5,714 nt of DNA from Phycisphaeraceae bacterium (GCA_029260675.1 JAJDCV010000371.1:1-5714), one strand, 5' to 3'. Counted from the first letter of the stretch, positions 1 through 5,551 are shown. Notes: a model not told the origin generated them from the letters alone. Numbers and translations are program-made.

Positions 1-35
1 ACCGTCGCCACGGTGCTGATGGGCCCAGCCCATCA
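1..35. other. Two adjacent perfect hairpins at the left edge
   Basis: ACCGT-CGCC-ACGGT (1-14) and TGATGGGC-CCA-GCCCATCA (17-35, 8-bp arms, 3-base loop) lie two bases apart. They are symmetrical, so they could act on either strand, for example as a factor-independent terminator without a U tract or as part of a structured RNA. Confidence 0.5.
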
Positions 36-147
36 CTTGACCGCCGCTCCCGTGCCAGCCTTTGCCTGTTCCTGCCGCATCCGTTACTGCCTCAGGCTAC
101 ACAAACCACAGAATCCCCGCCGACACCATGCCGACGGTGAATCCATA

Positions 148-175
148 AGTGTATATAAACCCCCCGCCCTGTCAA
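148..175 (-). promoter_or_regulatory. Candidate sigma70-like promoter pointing to the left edge
   Basis: A perfect TTGACA (175-170) and TACACT (153-148, four of six consensus positions) are separated by 16 bases, and the spacer is AT-rich close to the -10. Transcription would start near position 141 and run out of the window, towards a further minus-strand gene or a short RNA. Confidence 0.35.
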
Positions 176-180
176 GATAT
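162..180 (-). repeat. 19-bp 3' element, copy after the large gene
   Basis: The plus-strand sequence CCCCGCCCTGTCAAGATAT matches 5513-5531 at 16 of 19 positions and lies about 65 bases after the stop codon of the large gene. In this copy it overlaps the TTGACA box of the candidate leftward promoter; in the other copy that hexamer is TTGATT. Confidence 0.4.
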
Positions 181-187
181 AGCTGAT

Positions 188-210
188 CCGGGCCTACCCC
201 GGCAGGCCGG
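188..210 (-). terminator. Candidate terminator hairpin of the large gene
   Basis: CCGGGCCT at 188-195 pairs with AGGCCGG at 204-210 (one bulged base) around an 8-base loop, 35 bases after the TAG stop. A small GGCC-ACG-GGCC hairpin at 234-244 sits directly after the stop codon. No U tract follows, so termination is plausible for a GC-rich genome but not shown. Confidence 0.4.
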
Positions 211-244
211 TGGAACAACCCCCACAACTTCTCGGCCACGGGCC

Positions 245-3200
245 CTACCGCCGCGCCCGCCCGGCCAGTGCAACCGCACCGATCAGCAGCAGACCCAGCG
301 TCCCGGGCTCGGGGACCAGGGCGAGGGCTTCGGCTGGGGGCGGGGTGCCGGCGTTCCAGTTGCCCAGGATCGTGTTCAGGTCGTCGATCCCAACGAACCC
401 GTCGCCTGACGGATCGCCCAGCAGCCAGTCGTCGGCGGCCACGGGCTGGTTCCAGTTGCCAAGGATGATGTTCAGGTCGCTGATACCGACGAAGCCGTCG
501 AGGTCCAGGTCGCCGATGAGCCCGGCGACGACGGTGACGTTGTCAAGCCCGTACTGGACGCCCAGCCCCAGGCCCGGGGCCACCGGCAGCAAAACGGAGT
601 CGAACGAGCCGACGATGCTGGCGGCGGAAAGGATCTGGAAGCTGTCGCCTTCGGAGAGCACGAACCCGGCATCCAGTAACAGCGAGAGCGTCCCGCCGAG
701 GTCGGCGATGCCCACGGCGATGACGGACGGGTCGGGGGCTACGGGGACACTGTCAAAAGCAACTACCAGTGTGCCGTCGGTCTGGGTGTAGCTCCCGGCA
801 GGCAGGCCCACGGCCGAGCCCGTGCCAACCAGCGCCACGCCGTCGGTGACGTTGAAATCCCCGTTAGTCCCGACGTCGAGGGTCTGGATGATCGCCGTGC
901 CACCGGTCGCAACATCAACCGTGCCGGCCCCAAGCCCAAACGACAAGGTGTCGATACTCAATACACCGCCGCTGCCGACGGTGAGCAACCCCGTGGAACC
1001 GGCGGTGGAGGCTACCCGGGCGCTGGGCCCGGCGAGCGTGCCGTTGATCACGGTGAGGTTGGCGTTGTCTGTCGGATCCTGCCCGACGACGACCGCGGTC
1101 GTGGCGTTCAGCGCGGCGTTGGTATAGGTGAACCCGCCGAGGTCATAGGTCACGGTGTCGGTCTTAATGATCGCGCTGTCGGTGACGACGTTGGTCCCGA
1201 ACTGGACCGTGTACCCGCCGACGCTGCCGAGATTCCAGATCCCCGAGTCCGAGCCAAGCGGGACGAGGTTGTCGCTCCAGTTGCCCTGGATGTTGAAGTC
1301 GCCGCCGAGGTTGTTGCCCCACTGGAAATCCAACGGGACCAGCTGCAGGAACCCGTCATCGAACGGGAGACGCAGGTCACCCGGGCCGAACAGGTTGTTC
1401 AGGTGAACCATCTGGACCGACAGGGCGTCGAAGGCGTAGACGTTGATCCCGTTGAGGACCAGCGCCGAGTTGTTGAGGATACGAAGGCCGTCGGGCCCGC
1501 CCAGTCCGTAGAGGTACAGCGACTCGGTCCCGGCCACGCCACGGTTGCCGTTGTCGATCGCGTCGATCAGGTCGACGCTGGTCCGCTGGGTCGTCTGCCC
1601 GATCAAGAGCTGGCCGATCCCAAAGTTCCCGGCTGTAAAGCCGCCGACCCCCAGGTCCTCCCCGCCGACCTCCATGAGCTGGCCCCCCACCCCGTCCATC
1701 CGGACGACGCCGGCATCGAGGTTGACGTTCGCCTCAAGGATCTGCTCGAAGCTGTAGTCGTCGCCGATGTGAAGCTCGGCACTGTTGGTCACGGACAGGG
1801 TGGAATTGGGCCCGAGCTTCAGCGAGCCCGCGACGTCAAGTGCGCTATTCAGGTCGGTCGCGGAGAGGTTGGCGTCGATGTTATTGAGCGTACCGAAGTT
1901 GATCGTACCGCCGGTGTTGGCGGTGAAGCGTGTGTTTTGCGTTTCGGTGGTCAGTGCGGTCAGGTCGAGTGTGCCGTTGGTCTGGGCGGTGAACTCGAGG
2001 AAGTCGCCGACACGTGCGCCGATGACCGACACCAGCCCCGAGAGGTCAAGCGCCCCGCTGTCACGGGCGGCGATGGTGTAGATCGGCGAGCCGCCGAAGT
2101 CCTGGTTGAAGTCGATCGTGGTGATCGTCGAAAGATCTAGCACGGTGCCCGAACCGGTGGCGGAGAAGACGTCGCCGCCGCCGAAGTGGTCCAGGGAATT
2201 GTAGCTGGTGGCGTTGACGGCTAGGGCCTTGCCGTCGCTGATATGCAGCCGCGAGCCGTCGACGTCGTTAAGCGCGCCAACGTTGAGCGTCTGTCCCGCG
2301 CCATAGGTCAGTGTGCCGCGCGTGTAGCTGCCCATGGCGGGCAGGTTGACCGTCCCGCCGACGCCTATGCTGACATCAACGTCATCCATCTGAAGCAGGG
2401 CATTGGCGGAAATAGACCCGCCCGCCGGTGCGATGAAGGTGGCTTCGAAACTGCTGCCGGTGCCGTCGAAGCTGGTCAGCGCCGGCAGGTCCAGGGCCTG
2501 GCTGGCAGCTAACTCGAAGATGACCGCGCCGTCGATCGTCTGCAGGGCCGGCAGGTTCAAGGCCGTGCCATCGGAGGTGAACCGGACGTTGCGGTTGCCG
2601 GTGATCGACTGGAGGCCGCTTAAATCGATCGAGCCGCCGGTGCCGACCTCGAAGCGCAGGGAATCGCCGACACGGGCGCCGACGACGTTGGTCAAGCCGG
2701 AGAGGTCGATCGTCCCGCCGTTACGCGCGGCGATGGCGTAGATCGGCGAGCCGCCGTGGTCCTGATCGAAGTTCAGGCTGGTGAGGCTGGAAAGGTCTAA
2801 CAACGTTCCGGCGTCGGTGGCGCTGAAGAAGTCGCCGCCGCCGAAGAACGAAAGCGAGCTGTAGGTCGTAGCGGCGACGCCGGCGAAGGTCTGCCCGCCG
2901 CTGACCAGGAACCGTGACCCATCGACGTCGTTGAGTGCGCCAACGTTGAGCGTCTGTCCCGCGCCATAGGTCATTGTGCCGCGGGTGAAGCTGTTCAGGG
3001 CGGTGAGGTTGACCGTCCCGCCGACGCCGATGCTGACATCGACATCGTCCATCTGAAGCAGAGCATTGGCGGAAATGGACCCGCTCGCTGGTGCGATGAA
3101 GGTAGCATTGAAGCCGCTGCCGGTCCCGTCGAAGCTGGTCAGCGCCGGTAGGTTCAGTGCCTGGCCCGTGGCGAGTTCGAAGACCACCCCAGCATCGATC

Positions 3201-5245
3201 GTCGAGAGGCTGGGCAGCGGAAGGGCCGTGCCGTCGGAAGTGAACCGGACGTTTCGGTTGCCGGTGATCGACTGGAGGATGCTTAAGTCGATCGAGCCGC
3301 CGGTGCCGACCTCGAAGCGCAGGGAATCCCCGTTGCGTCCGCCAACGACGTTGGTCACGCCGGAGAGATCGACCGCCCCGCTGTCCCTTGCGGCGATAGC
3401 GTAGATCGGCGAGCCACCGAAGTCCTGGTCGAAGTTCAGGCTGGTCAGGGTCGAGAGGTTCAGCGAGGTCAGCGCGCCGGTTGCGGAGAAGATGTCTCCG
3501 CCGCCGAAGAAGTCGAGTGTGTCGTAGGTTGTGGCGGCGACGCTGGCAAAGGTCTGCCCGCCGCTAATCAGGAAACGTGACCCGTCAACGTCGTTGAGCG
3601 CGCCGACGTTGAGCGTCTGTCCCCCGCCGTAGGTCAGTGTGCCGCGTGTGTAGCTACCCAGTGCGGTGAGGTTGACGGTCCCGCCGACGCCGGCGCTGAC
3701 GTCGACATCGTCCATCTGCAGGAGGGCGTTCGCGGAGATAGACCCGCTGGGCGGTGCTATGAAGGTGGCGTTGAATCCGCTGCCGGTGCCGTCGAAGCTG
3801 GTCAACGCCGGGAGATTCAACACTTGGCTCGTGGCCAGCTCGAAGACGACCCCACCGGTGATCGTCGAGAGGCTCGGCAGCGCCAAGGCCGTGCCGTCAG
3901 AGGTGAACCGGACGTTGCGGTTGCCGGTGATCGACGAGAGATTGGTCAGGTTGATCGACCCGCCGTTGGTCACGCTGAACTGAAGCGAATCGCCGTTTCG
4001 TCCGCCAACGACGTTGGTCACCTGGGAGAGATCGACCGCTCCGCCATCGCGTGCGGCGATGGTATACAGCGGCGAGCCGCCAAAGTCCTGGTCGAAGTTC
4101 AGGCTGTTGAGGCTGGAAAGGTTCAGGACGGTGCCGGGGTCGGTCGCGGTGAAGAAGTCGCCGGAGCCGAAGAAATCCGTCGAGTCATAAGTGGTCGCGG
4201 AGACGCTGTTGAACACCTGCCCGCCGCTGATCAGCAGGCGGGAGCCGTCGATGTCGCCGAGCGCACCGGTGGTCAGTGTCTGCCCGGCTTCGAGCGTGAG
4301 GGTGGTGCGGCGAAGGGAGGTGAGCGCGGCGGCGGTCAGTGACCCGCTGGTGGGCGGCGCCAGGACGGTGGTGATCCCGCTGCCCGCGCCGTCGATGCTG
4401 GTCAGTGAAGGCAGGTTGAACGCGGTGCCGTTTGCCAGTTCGAACAGCACGCCACCGTTAATAGTCTGCAGCGAAGGCAGGCTCAACGGCGAGCCGTCGG
4501 AGGTGAACCGGACGTTTCGGCTGCCGGAGATCGTCGTCAGGTTGGTGAGGTTCATCACGCCGCCGCCGTTGACCTCGAAGCGCAGCGAGTCGCCGTTGCG
4601 GGCGCCCACGACGCTGGTCAGGTTCGAGAGGTTGACCAGCCCGCCGTTGCGGCCGGCGATCGTGGTGATCGGCGAGCCCCCGAAGTCCTTGTCGTTGTTG
4701 ATGCTCAGCACACCCGAGAGGTCGACCACCGAGCCGGGGTCGTCCGCGACGATCAGGTCGCCGCTGTGGGCGGTGTTGACGAAGGACGCCGCGTTGATGG
4801 TGACGGCCCCGCCCCCGGACGCCCACACGCGCGGCGCGTTGCCGGTGAATTGCGACGCGATCGCATTCGCCGTAAACGTGCCGTTGACTGAATTGACCAG
4901 CCCGGCGATGTCGGCCGAGTCGGTCACCGTCAGGTCGCGCCCCGGGTCCATTGTCAGGGTAGCGCCCGATCCCAGGGAAAACTGAAACACGCTGTTGCCT
5001 ACCGTCGGGACGTTGAAATTCACCGCCTGGCTCGCGGGGATGGTGACGACGTAGGTATCCGAGATGTTGTCGATCGGCACGACGCCGATGTCCCAGTTCA
5101 ACGGGTCGTTGTAGTTGATGCCGTCGCCGCCGCCGCTCCAGCCTGCGGCAACTACCGCCGCGTCGGCACGGGGCGCCAAATACATAGCACCGAAAAGAAA
5201 CAAGGCGCACGAACCACCCACGACCGCATTATTGAATCCGAACAT
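245..5245 (-). CDS. Giant secreted repeat protein with dockerin-like EF-hands and PEP-CTERM sorting tail
   Basis: Complete 1666-residue protein. Layout by residue: signal peptide 1-29; NW module about 30-161; tandem units at 162-361, 362-582, 583-803 and 804-1023; a decaying fifth unit 1024 to about 1110; a beta-rich module about 1140-1300; a second NW module about 1307-1500; two EF-hand-like dockerin repeats 1578-1599 and 1610-1631; a PPPAE linker; VPEPG at 1644-1648, a hydrophobic stretch and a final RARR. PEP-CTERM tails are known to be recognised by exosortase during export, so the mature protein is expected at the cell surface or in the extracellular matrix. The repeats suggest a beta-solenoid; a structural or adhesive role is inference. 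No catalytic motif is visible. The ATG at 5245 is chosen because an in-frame TAA lies ten codons upstream with no start codon between, and GGAGGT precedes it by 5 nt. The stop is TAG at 247-245. The exact ligand or function is unknown. Confidence 0.96.
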   Translation of the reverse strand: MFGFNNAVVGGSCALFLFGAMYLAPRADAAVVAAGWSGGGDGINYNDPLNWDIGVVPIDNISDTYVVTIPASQAVNFNVPTVGNSVFQFSLGSGATLTMDPGRDLTVTDSADIAGLVNSVNGTFTANAIASQFTGNAPRVWASGGGAVTINAASFVNTAHSGDLIVADDPGSVVDLSGVLSINNDKDFGGSPITTIAGRNGGLVNLSNLTSVVGARNGDSLRFEVNGGGVMNLTNLTTISGSRNVRFTSDGSPLSLPSLQTINGGVLFELANGTAFNLPSLTSIDGAGSGITTVLAPPTSGSLTAAALTSLRRTTLTLEAGQTLTTGALGDIDGSRLLISGGQVFNSVSATTYDSTDFFGSGDFFTATDPGTVLNLSSLNSLNFDQDFGGSPLYTIAARDGGAVDLSQVTNVVGGRNGDSLQFSVTNGGSINLTNLSSITGNRNVRFTSDGTALALPSLSTITGGVVFELATSQVLNLPALTSFDGTGSGFNATFIAPPSGSISANALLQMDDVDVSAGVGGTVNLTALGSYTRGTLTYGGGQTLNVGALNDVDGSRFLISGGQTFASVAATTYDTLDFFGGGDIFSATGALTSLNLSTLTSLNFDQDFGGSPIYAIAARDSGAVDLSGVTNVVGGRNGDSLRFEVGTGGSIDLSILQSITGNRNVRFTSDGTALPLPSLSTIDAGVVFELATGQALNLPALTSFDGTGSGFNATFIAPASGSISANALLQMDDVDVSIGVGGTVNLTALNSFTRGTMTYGAGQTLNVGALNDVDGSRFLVSGGQTFAGVAATTYSSLSFFGGGDFFSATDAGTLLDLSSLTSLNFDQDHGGSPIYAIAARNGGTIDLSGLTNVVGARVGDSLRFEVGTGGSIDLSGLQSITGNRNVRFTSDGTALNLPALQTIDGAVIFELAASQALDLPALTSFDGTGSSFEATFIAPAGGSISANALLQMDDVDVSIGVGGTVNLPAMGSYTRGTLTYGAGQTLNVGALNDVDGSRLHISDGKALAVNATSYNSLDHFGGGDVFSATGSGTVLDLSTITTIDFNQDFGGSPIYTIAARDSGALDLSGLVSVIGARVGDFLEFTAQTNGTLDLTALTTETQNTRFTANTGGTINFGTLNNIDANLSATDLNSALDVAGSLKLGPNSTLSVTNSAELHIGDDYSFEQILEANVNLDAGVVRMDGVGGQLMEVGGEDLGVGGFTAGNFGIGQLLIGQTTQRTSVDLIDAIDNGNRGVAGTESLYLYGLGGPDGLRILNNSALVLNGINVYAFDALSVQMVHLNNLFGPGDLRLPFDDGFLQLVPLDFQWGNNLGGDFNIQGNWSDNLVPLGSDSGIWNLGSVGGYTVQFGTNVVTDSAIIKTDTVTYDLGGFTYTNAALNATTAVVVGQDPTDNANLTVINGTLAGPSARVASTAGSTGLLTVGSGGVLSIDTLSFGLGAGTVDVATGGTAIIQTLDVGTNGDFNVTDGVALVGTGSAVGLPAGSYTQTDGTLVVAFDSVPVAPDPSVIAVGIADLGGTLSLLLDAGFVLSEGDSFQILSAASIVGSFDSVLLPVAPGLGLGVQYGLDNVTVVAGLIGDLDLDGFVGISDLNIILGNWNQPVAADDWLLGDPSGDGFVGIDDLNTILGNWNAGTPPPAEALALVPEPGTLGLLLIGAVALAGRARR
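248..316 (-). other. PEP-CTERM sorting tail (residues 1644-1666)
   Basis: VPEPG, a hydrophobic stretch TLGLLLIGAVALAG and a basic end RARR: the three-part PEP-CTERM signal. Known family behaviour is recognition by an exosortase in the membrane and transfer to the cell exterior. No exosortase gene lies in this window. Confidence 0.95.
353..514 (-). other. Dockerin-like pair of EF-hand repeats (residues 1578-1631)
   Basis: Two 22-residue copies, GDLDLDGFVGISDLN and GDPSGDGFVGIDDLN, each followed by a hydrophobic pair, LGNWN. The first copy has Asp at the usual loop positions (D-x-D-x-D-G then DL); the second has D, S and D with the same DG and DDL. Type I dockerins bind calcium through such loops and in cellulosomes dock to cohesins. 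In planctomycete surface proteins a cohesin partner is usually not known, so the role here is open. Confidence 0.88.
746..1327 (-). other. Second NW module and autotransporter-like beta strands (about residues 1307-1500)
   Basis: It opens with FQWGNNLGGDFNIQGNWSDN and LVPLGSDSGIW, the same Trp/Asn-Trp/Val-Pro series as the protein's N-terminus. It continues with short Gly-rich strands (LLTVGSGGVLSI, GTVDVATGGTA, TLDVGTNGDFNVTDG) that look like passenger-domain beta-helix coils. The repeat array is thus flanked by two related modules. Confidence 0.55.
1346..1828 (-). other. Beta-rich module after the repeats (about residues 1140-1300)
   Basis: After the array come segments of the type GGQLMEVGGEDLG, NFGIGQLLIG, SVDLIDAIDNGN, SLYLYGL and ALVLNGINVYAF. 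This series (a strand naming a mean property, a Val/Asp-Leu-Ile-Asp strand, then an x-L-x-L-N-G-x-N-V-Y strand) is one I recognise from secreted planctomycete proteins, where it commonly sits between a repeat region and the C-terminal modules. No function is established for it here. Confidence 0.5.
1916..2176 (-). repeat. Truncated fifth unit (about 87 residues)
   Basis: Residues 1024 to about 1110. It begins normally (GGDVFSATGSGTVLDLS, FNQDFGGSP, GARVGD) and then decays: the RNVRFTSDG landmark survives only as QNTRFTAN, after which no unit similarity can be followed. It shares GARVGD with unit 4 only, so units 4 and 5 are probably each other's closest relatives at that point. Confidence 0.8.
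2177..2836 (-). repeat. Tandem unit 4 (220 residues)
   Basis: Residues 804-1023, 660 bp. Differences from units 2-3 include DQDHGGSP in place of DQDFGGSP, GARVGD in place of GRNGD, and a diverged end (LHISDGKALAVNATSYNS) where the other units have FLISGGQTF and an AATTY segment. The middle of the unit remains nearly the same as in unit 3. Confidence 0.9.
2837..3499 (-). repeat. Tandem unit 3 (221 residues)
   Basis: Residues 583-803, 663 bp. It carries all unit landmarks and is very close to units 2 and 4. A 37-base stretch at 2937-2973 is identical to 2274-2310 in unit 4, offset by exactly 663 bases, which points to fairly recent duplication or gene conversion between neighbouring units. Confidence 0.9.
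3500..4162 (-). repeat. Tandem unit 2 (221 residues)
   Basis: Residues 362-582, 663 bp. Landmarks are NFDQDFGGSP, VVGGRNGDSL, GNRNVRFTSDG, the QMDDVDVS block, GQTLNVGALNDVDGSR and FFGGGD at the boundary. The conserved GGSP serine falls at residue 391, exactly 200 residues after its counterpart in unit 1 and 221 before that in unit 3. Confidence 0.9.
4163..4762 (-). repeat. Tandem unit 1 (200 residues, shortened)
   Basis: Residues 162-361. It contains the unit landmarks DKDFGGSP, GARNGDSLRF, RNVRFTSDG and DIDGSRLLISGGQ in the shared order, but it is 21 residues shorter than units 2 and 3. The missing block is the QMDDVDVS to NLTAL segment that is almost invariant in units 2-4. It is also the most diverged of the four full units, as expected for the outer copy of an array. 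Confidence 0.85.
4763..5158 (-). other. N-terminal NW module of the large protein (about residues 30-161)
   Basis: The mature protein opens with WSGGGDGINYNDPLNW followed by a DIGVVP turn and alternating beta-strand-like segments. A Trp-Gly-Gly opening, an Asn-Trp pair and a Val-Pro turn form a common start of planctomycete PEP-CTERM proteins and autotransporter-like beta-helices. The same order recurs near residues 1308-1330 of this protein. The role is probably to cap or begin a beta-helix; this is inference. Confidence 0.55.
5159..5245 (-). other. Signal peptide of the large protein (residues 1-29)
   Basis: The start MFGFNNAVVGG is followed by a hydrophobic core (ALFLFGAMYLA) and a PRADA/AVV junction that fits an Ala-x-Ala cleavage rule after residue 29. 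The n-region carries no lysine or arginine, which is unusual for a Sec signal. The only basic residue before the predicted cut is Arg26, on the wrong side of the core. The cleavage site is inferred by eye. Confidence 0.75.
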
Positions 5246-5250
5246 CCCGA

Positions 5251-5256
5251 ACCTCC
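5251..5256 (-). promoter_or_regulatory. Ribosome binding site of the large gene
   Basis: GGAGGT on the minus strand, within AGAGGGAGGT, ends 5 bases before the ATG at 5245. This is a near-ideal Shine-Dalgarno site and, with the in-frame TAA shortly upstream, fixes the start. Confidence 0.85.
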
Positions 5257-5405
5257 CTCTGAAAGTAGATTGTTACTGATCCGTCTTGCGGCCCCCTGTA
5301 CCCAACACCCGCCGCGCGTTACGAGACATGTTTCCAAACACGACCTACTACCGCTGACAAATTAGATTCTTCTTGAACACTCCCCAATCAACCTGATCTC
5401 ACCGG

Positions 5406-5433
5406 CCAATAAGAGGTGATGCCGAAGTGTCAA
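5406..5433 (-). promoter_or_regulatory. Candidate sigma70-like promoter of the large gene
   Basis: A perfect TTGACA (5433-5428) is followed after 16 bases by TATTGG (5411-5406), which matches the -10 consensus at only its first three positions. If real, transcription would start near 5399, giving an untranslated leader of roughly 150 bases. The -35 is convincing, the -10 is weak, and promoter rules in this group are poorly known. Confidence 0.35.
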
Positions 5434-5465
5434 TATAGCCCCCGCAGCGTGAAAAGCCAATACTA

Positions 5466-5485
5466 TTCAGACTCAATTGTCTGAA
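5466..5485 (-). terminator. Hairpin between the two genes, possible terminator of the upstream gene
   Basis: Perfect 7-bp arms TTCAGAC and GTCTGAA enclose a 6-base loop. It lies about 67 bases after the stop codon of the upstream gene and before the candidate promoter of the large gene. No clear run of U follows on either strand, so it may instead be an operator-type inverted repeat or an mRNA end stabiliser. Confidence 0.35.
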
Positions 5486-5512
5486 AATATCCGCTTGGAA
5501 ACCGGTGCTGTG

Positions 5513-5531
5513 CCCCGTCCAATCAAGATAT
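5513..5531 (-). repeat. 19-bp 3' element, copy after the upstream gene
   Basis: The plus-strand sequence CCCCGTCCAATCAAGATAT agrees at 16 of 19 positions with the element at 162-180. It begins about 20 bases after the stop codon of the partial gene. It is either a shared 3' UTR element or a remnant of duplication of the gene ends. Confidence 0.4.
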
Positions 5532-5551
5532 GACGCCACGACCCCAGACCG

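Larger units (their letters stand above)
1..244. other. Left flanking region, no convincing gene
   Basis: It holds the hairpins, the 19-bp element and the leftward promoter candidate described separately. A plus-strand frame open from the edge to a TGA at 184-186 uses codons rare in the neighbouring gene (AGG, AGA, ATA, CTA) and resembles no family I know. On the minus strand an ATG at 33 (or GTG at 36) opens a frame to the edge, MGWAHQHRGDG, with only a distant GGGAG upstream; it could be the start of a gene but cannot be judged from 11 codons. Confidence 0.6.
5246..5551. other. Intergenic region between the two PEP-CTERM genes
   Basis: 306 bases without a supportable gene, visibly richer in A and T than the coding parts. 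It contains, right to left, a copy of a 19-bp element, the 7-bp hairpin, the candidate TTGACA promoter, a TGTTT-CC-AAACA inverted repeat at 5329-5340, and the Shine-Dalgarno site. An 8-base word GTTTCCAA occurs on the plus strand at 5330-5337 and inverted at 5495-5502; this could be chance. In-frame stops are frequent in all frames. Confidence 0.7.

Noticed and set aside
97..171. Minus-strand stop-to-stop stretch reading as a hydrophobic peptide ending MVSAGILWFV
   Set aside because: Only ten codons follow the ATG, there is no ribosome site and the longer hydrophobic run has no start codon. It could be a gene remnant but evidence is too thin.
1..186. Plus-strand frame open from the left edge to TGA at 184-186, possibly the end of a convergent gene
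   Set aside because: Uses codons rare in the neighbouring gene, no recognisable protein features, and the last part runs through the AT-rich promoter-like segment. Kept only as a remark.
1403..2140. Plus-strand open frame of 245 codons
   Set aside because: Mirror of the coding minus strand. The repeated Asp/Val/Glu/Arg-rich composition comes from the complementary codons and no domain is seen.
1916..4762. Regular repeats considered as a CRISPR or non-coding satellite array
   Set aside because: Periods are multiples of three, the reading frame is open throughout and differences are mostly protein-conservative, so this is a protein repeat.
4191..4985. Long open frame on the plus strand (264 codons) opposite the N-terminal part of the large gene
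   Set aside because: Antisense shadow of a GC-rich repeat gene; low-complexity Pro/Ser/Arg content, no ribosome site, and similar frames recur at each repeat unit.
4458..5210. Minus-strand 250-codon frame overlapping the start of the large gene in another phase
   Set aside because: Arg-rich frame-shifted reading of the same DNA, lacking a ribosome site; the main frame has a signal peptide and full domain order.
5487..5520. GGCAC motif tested as a sigma54 (-24/-12) promoter, as used by some PEP-CTERM genes
   Set aside because: GGCAC is present but the expected TTGC at the right distance is missing.
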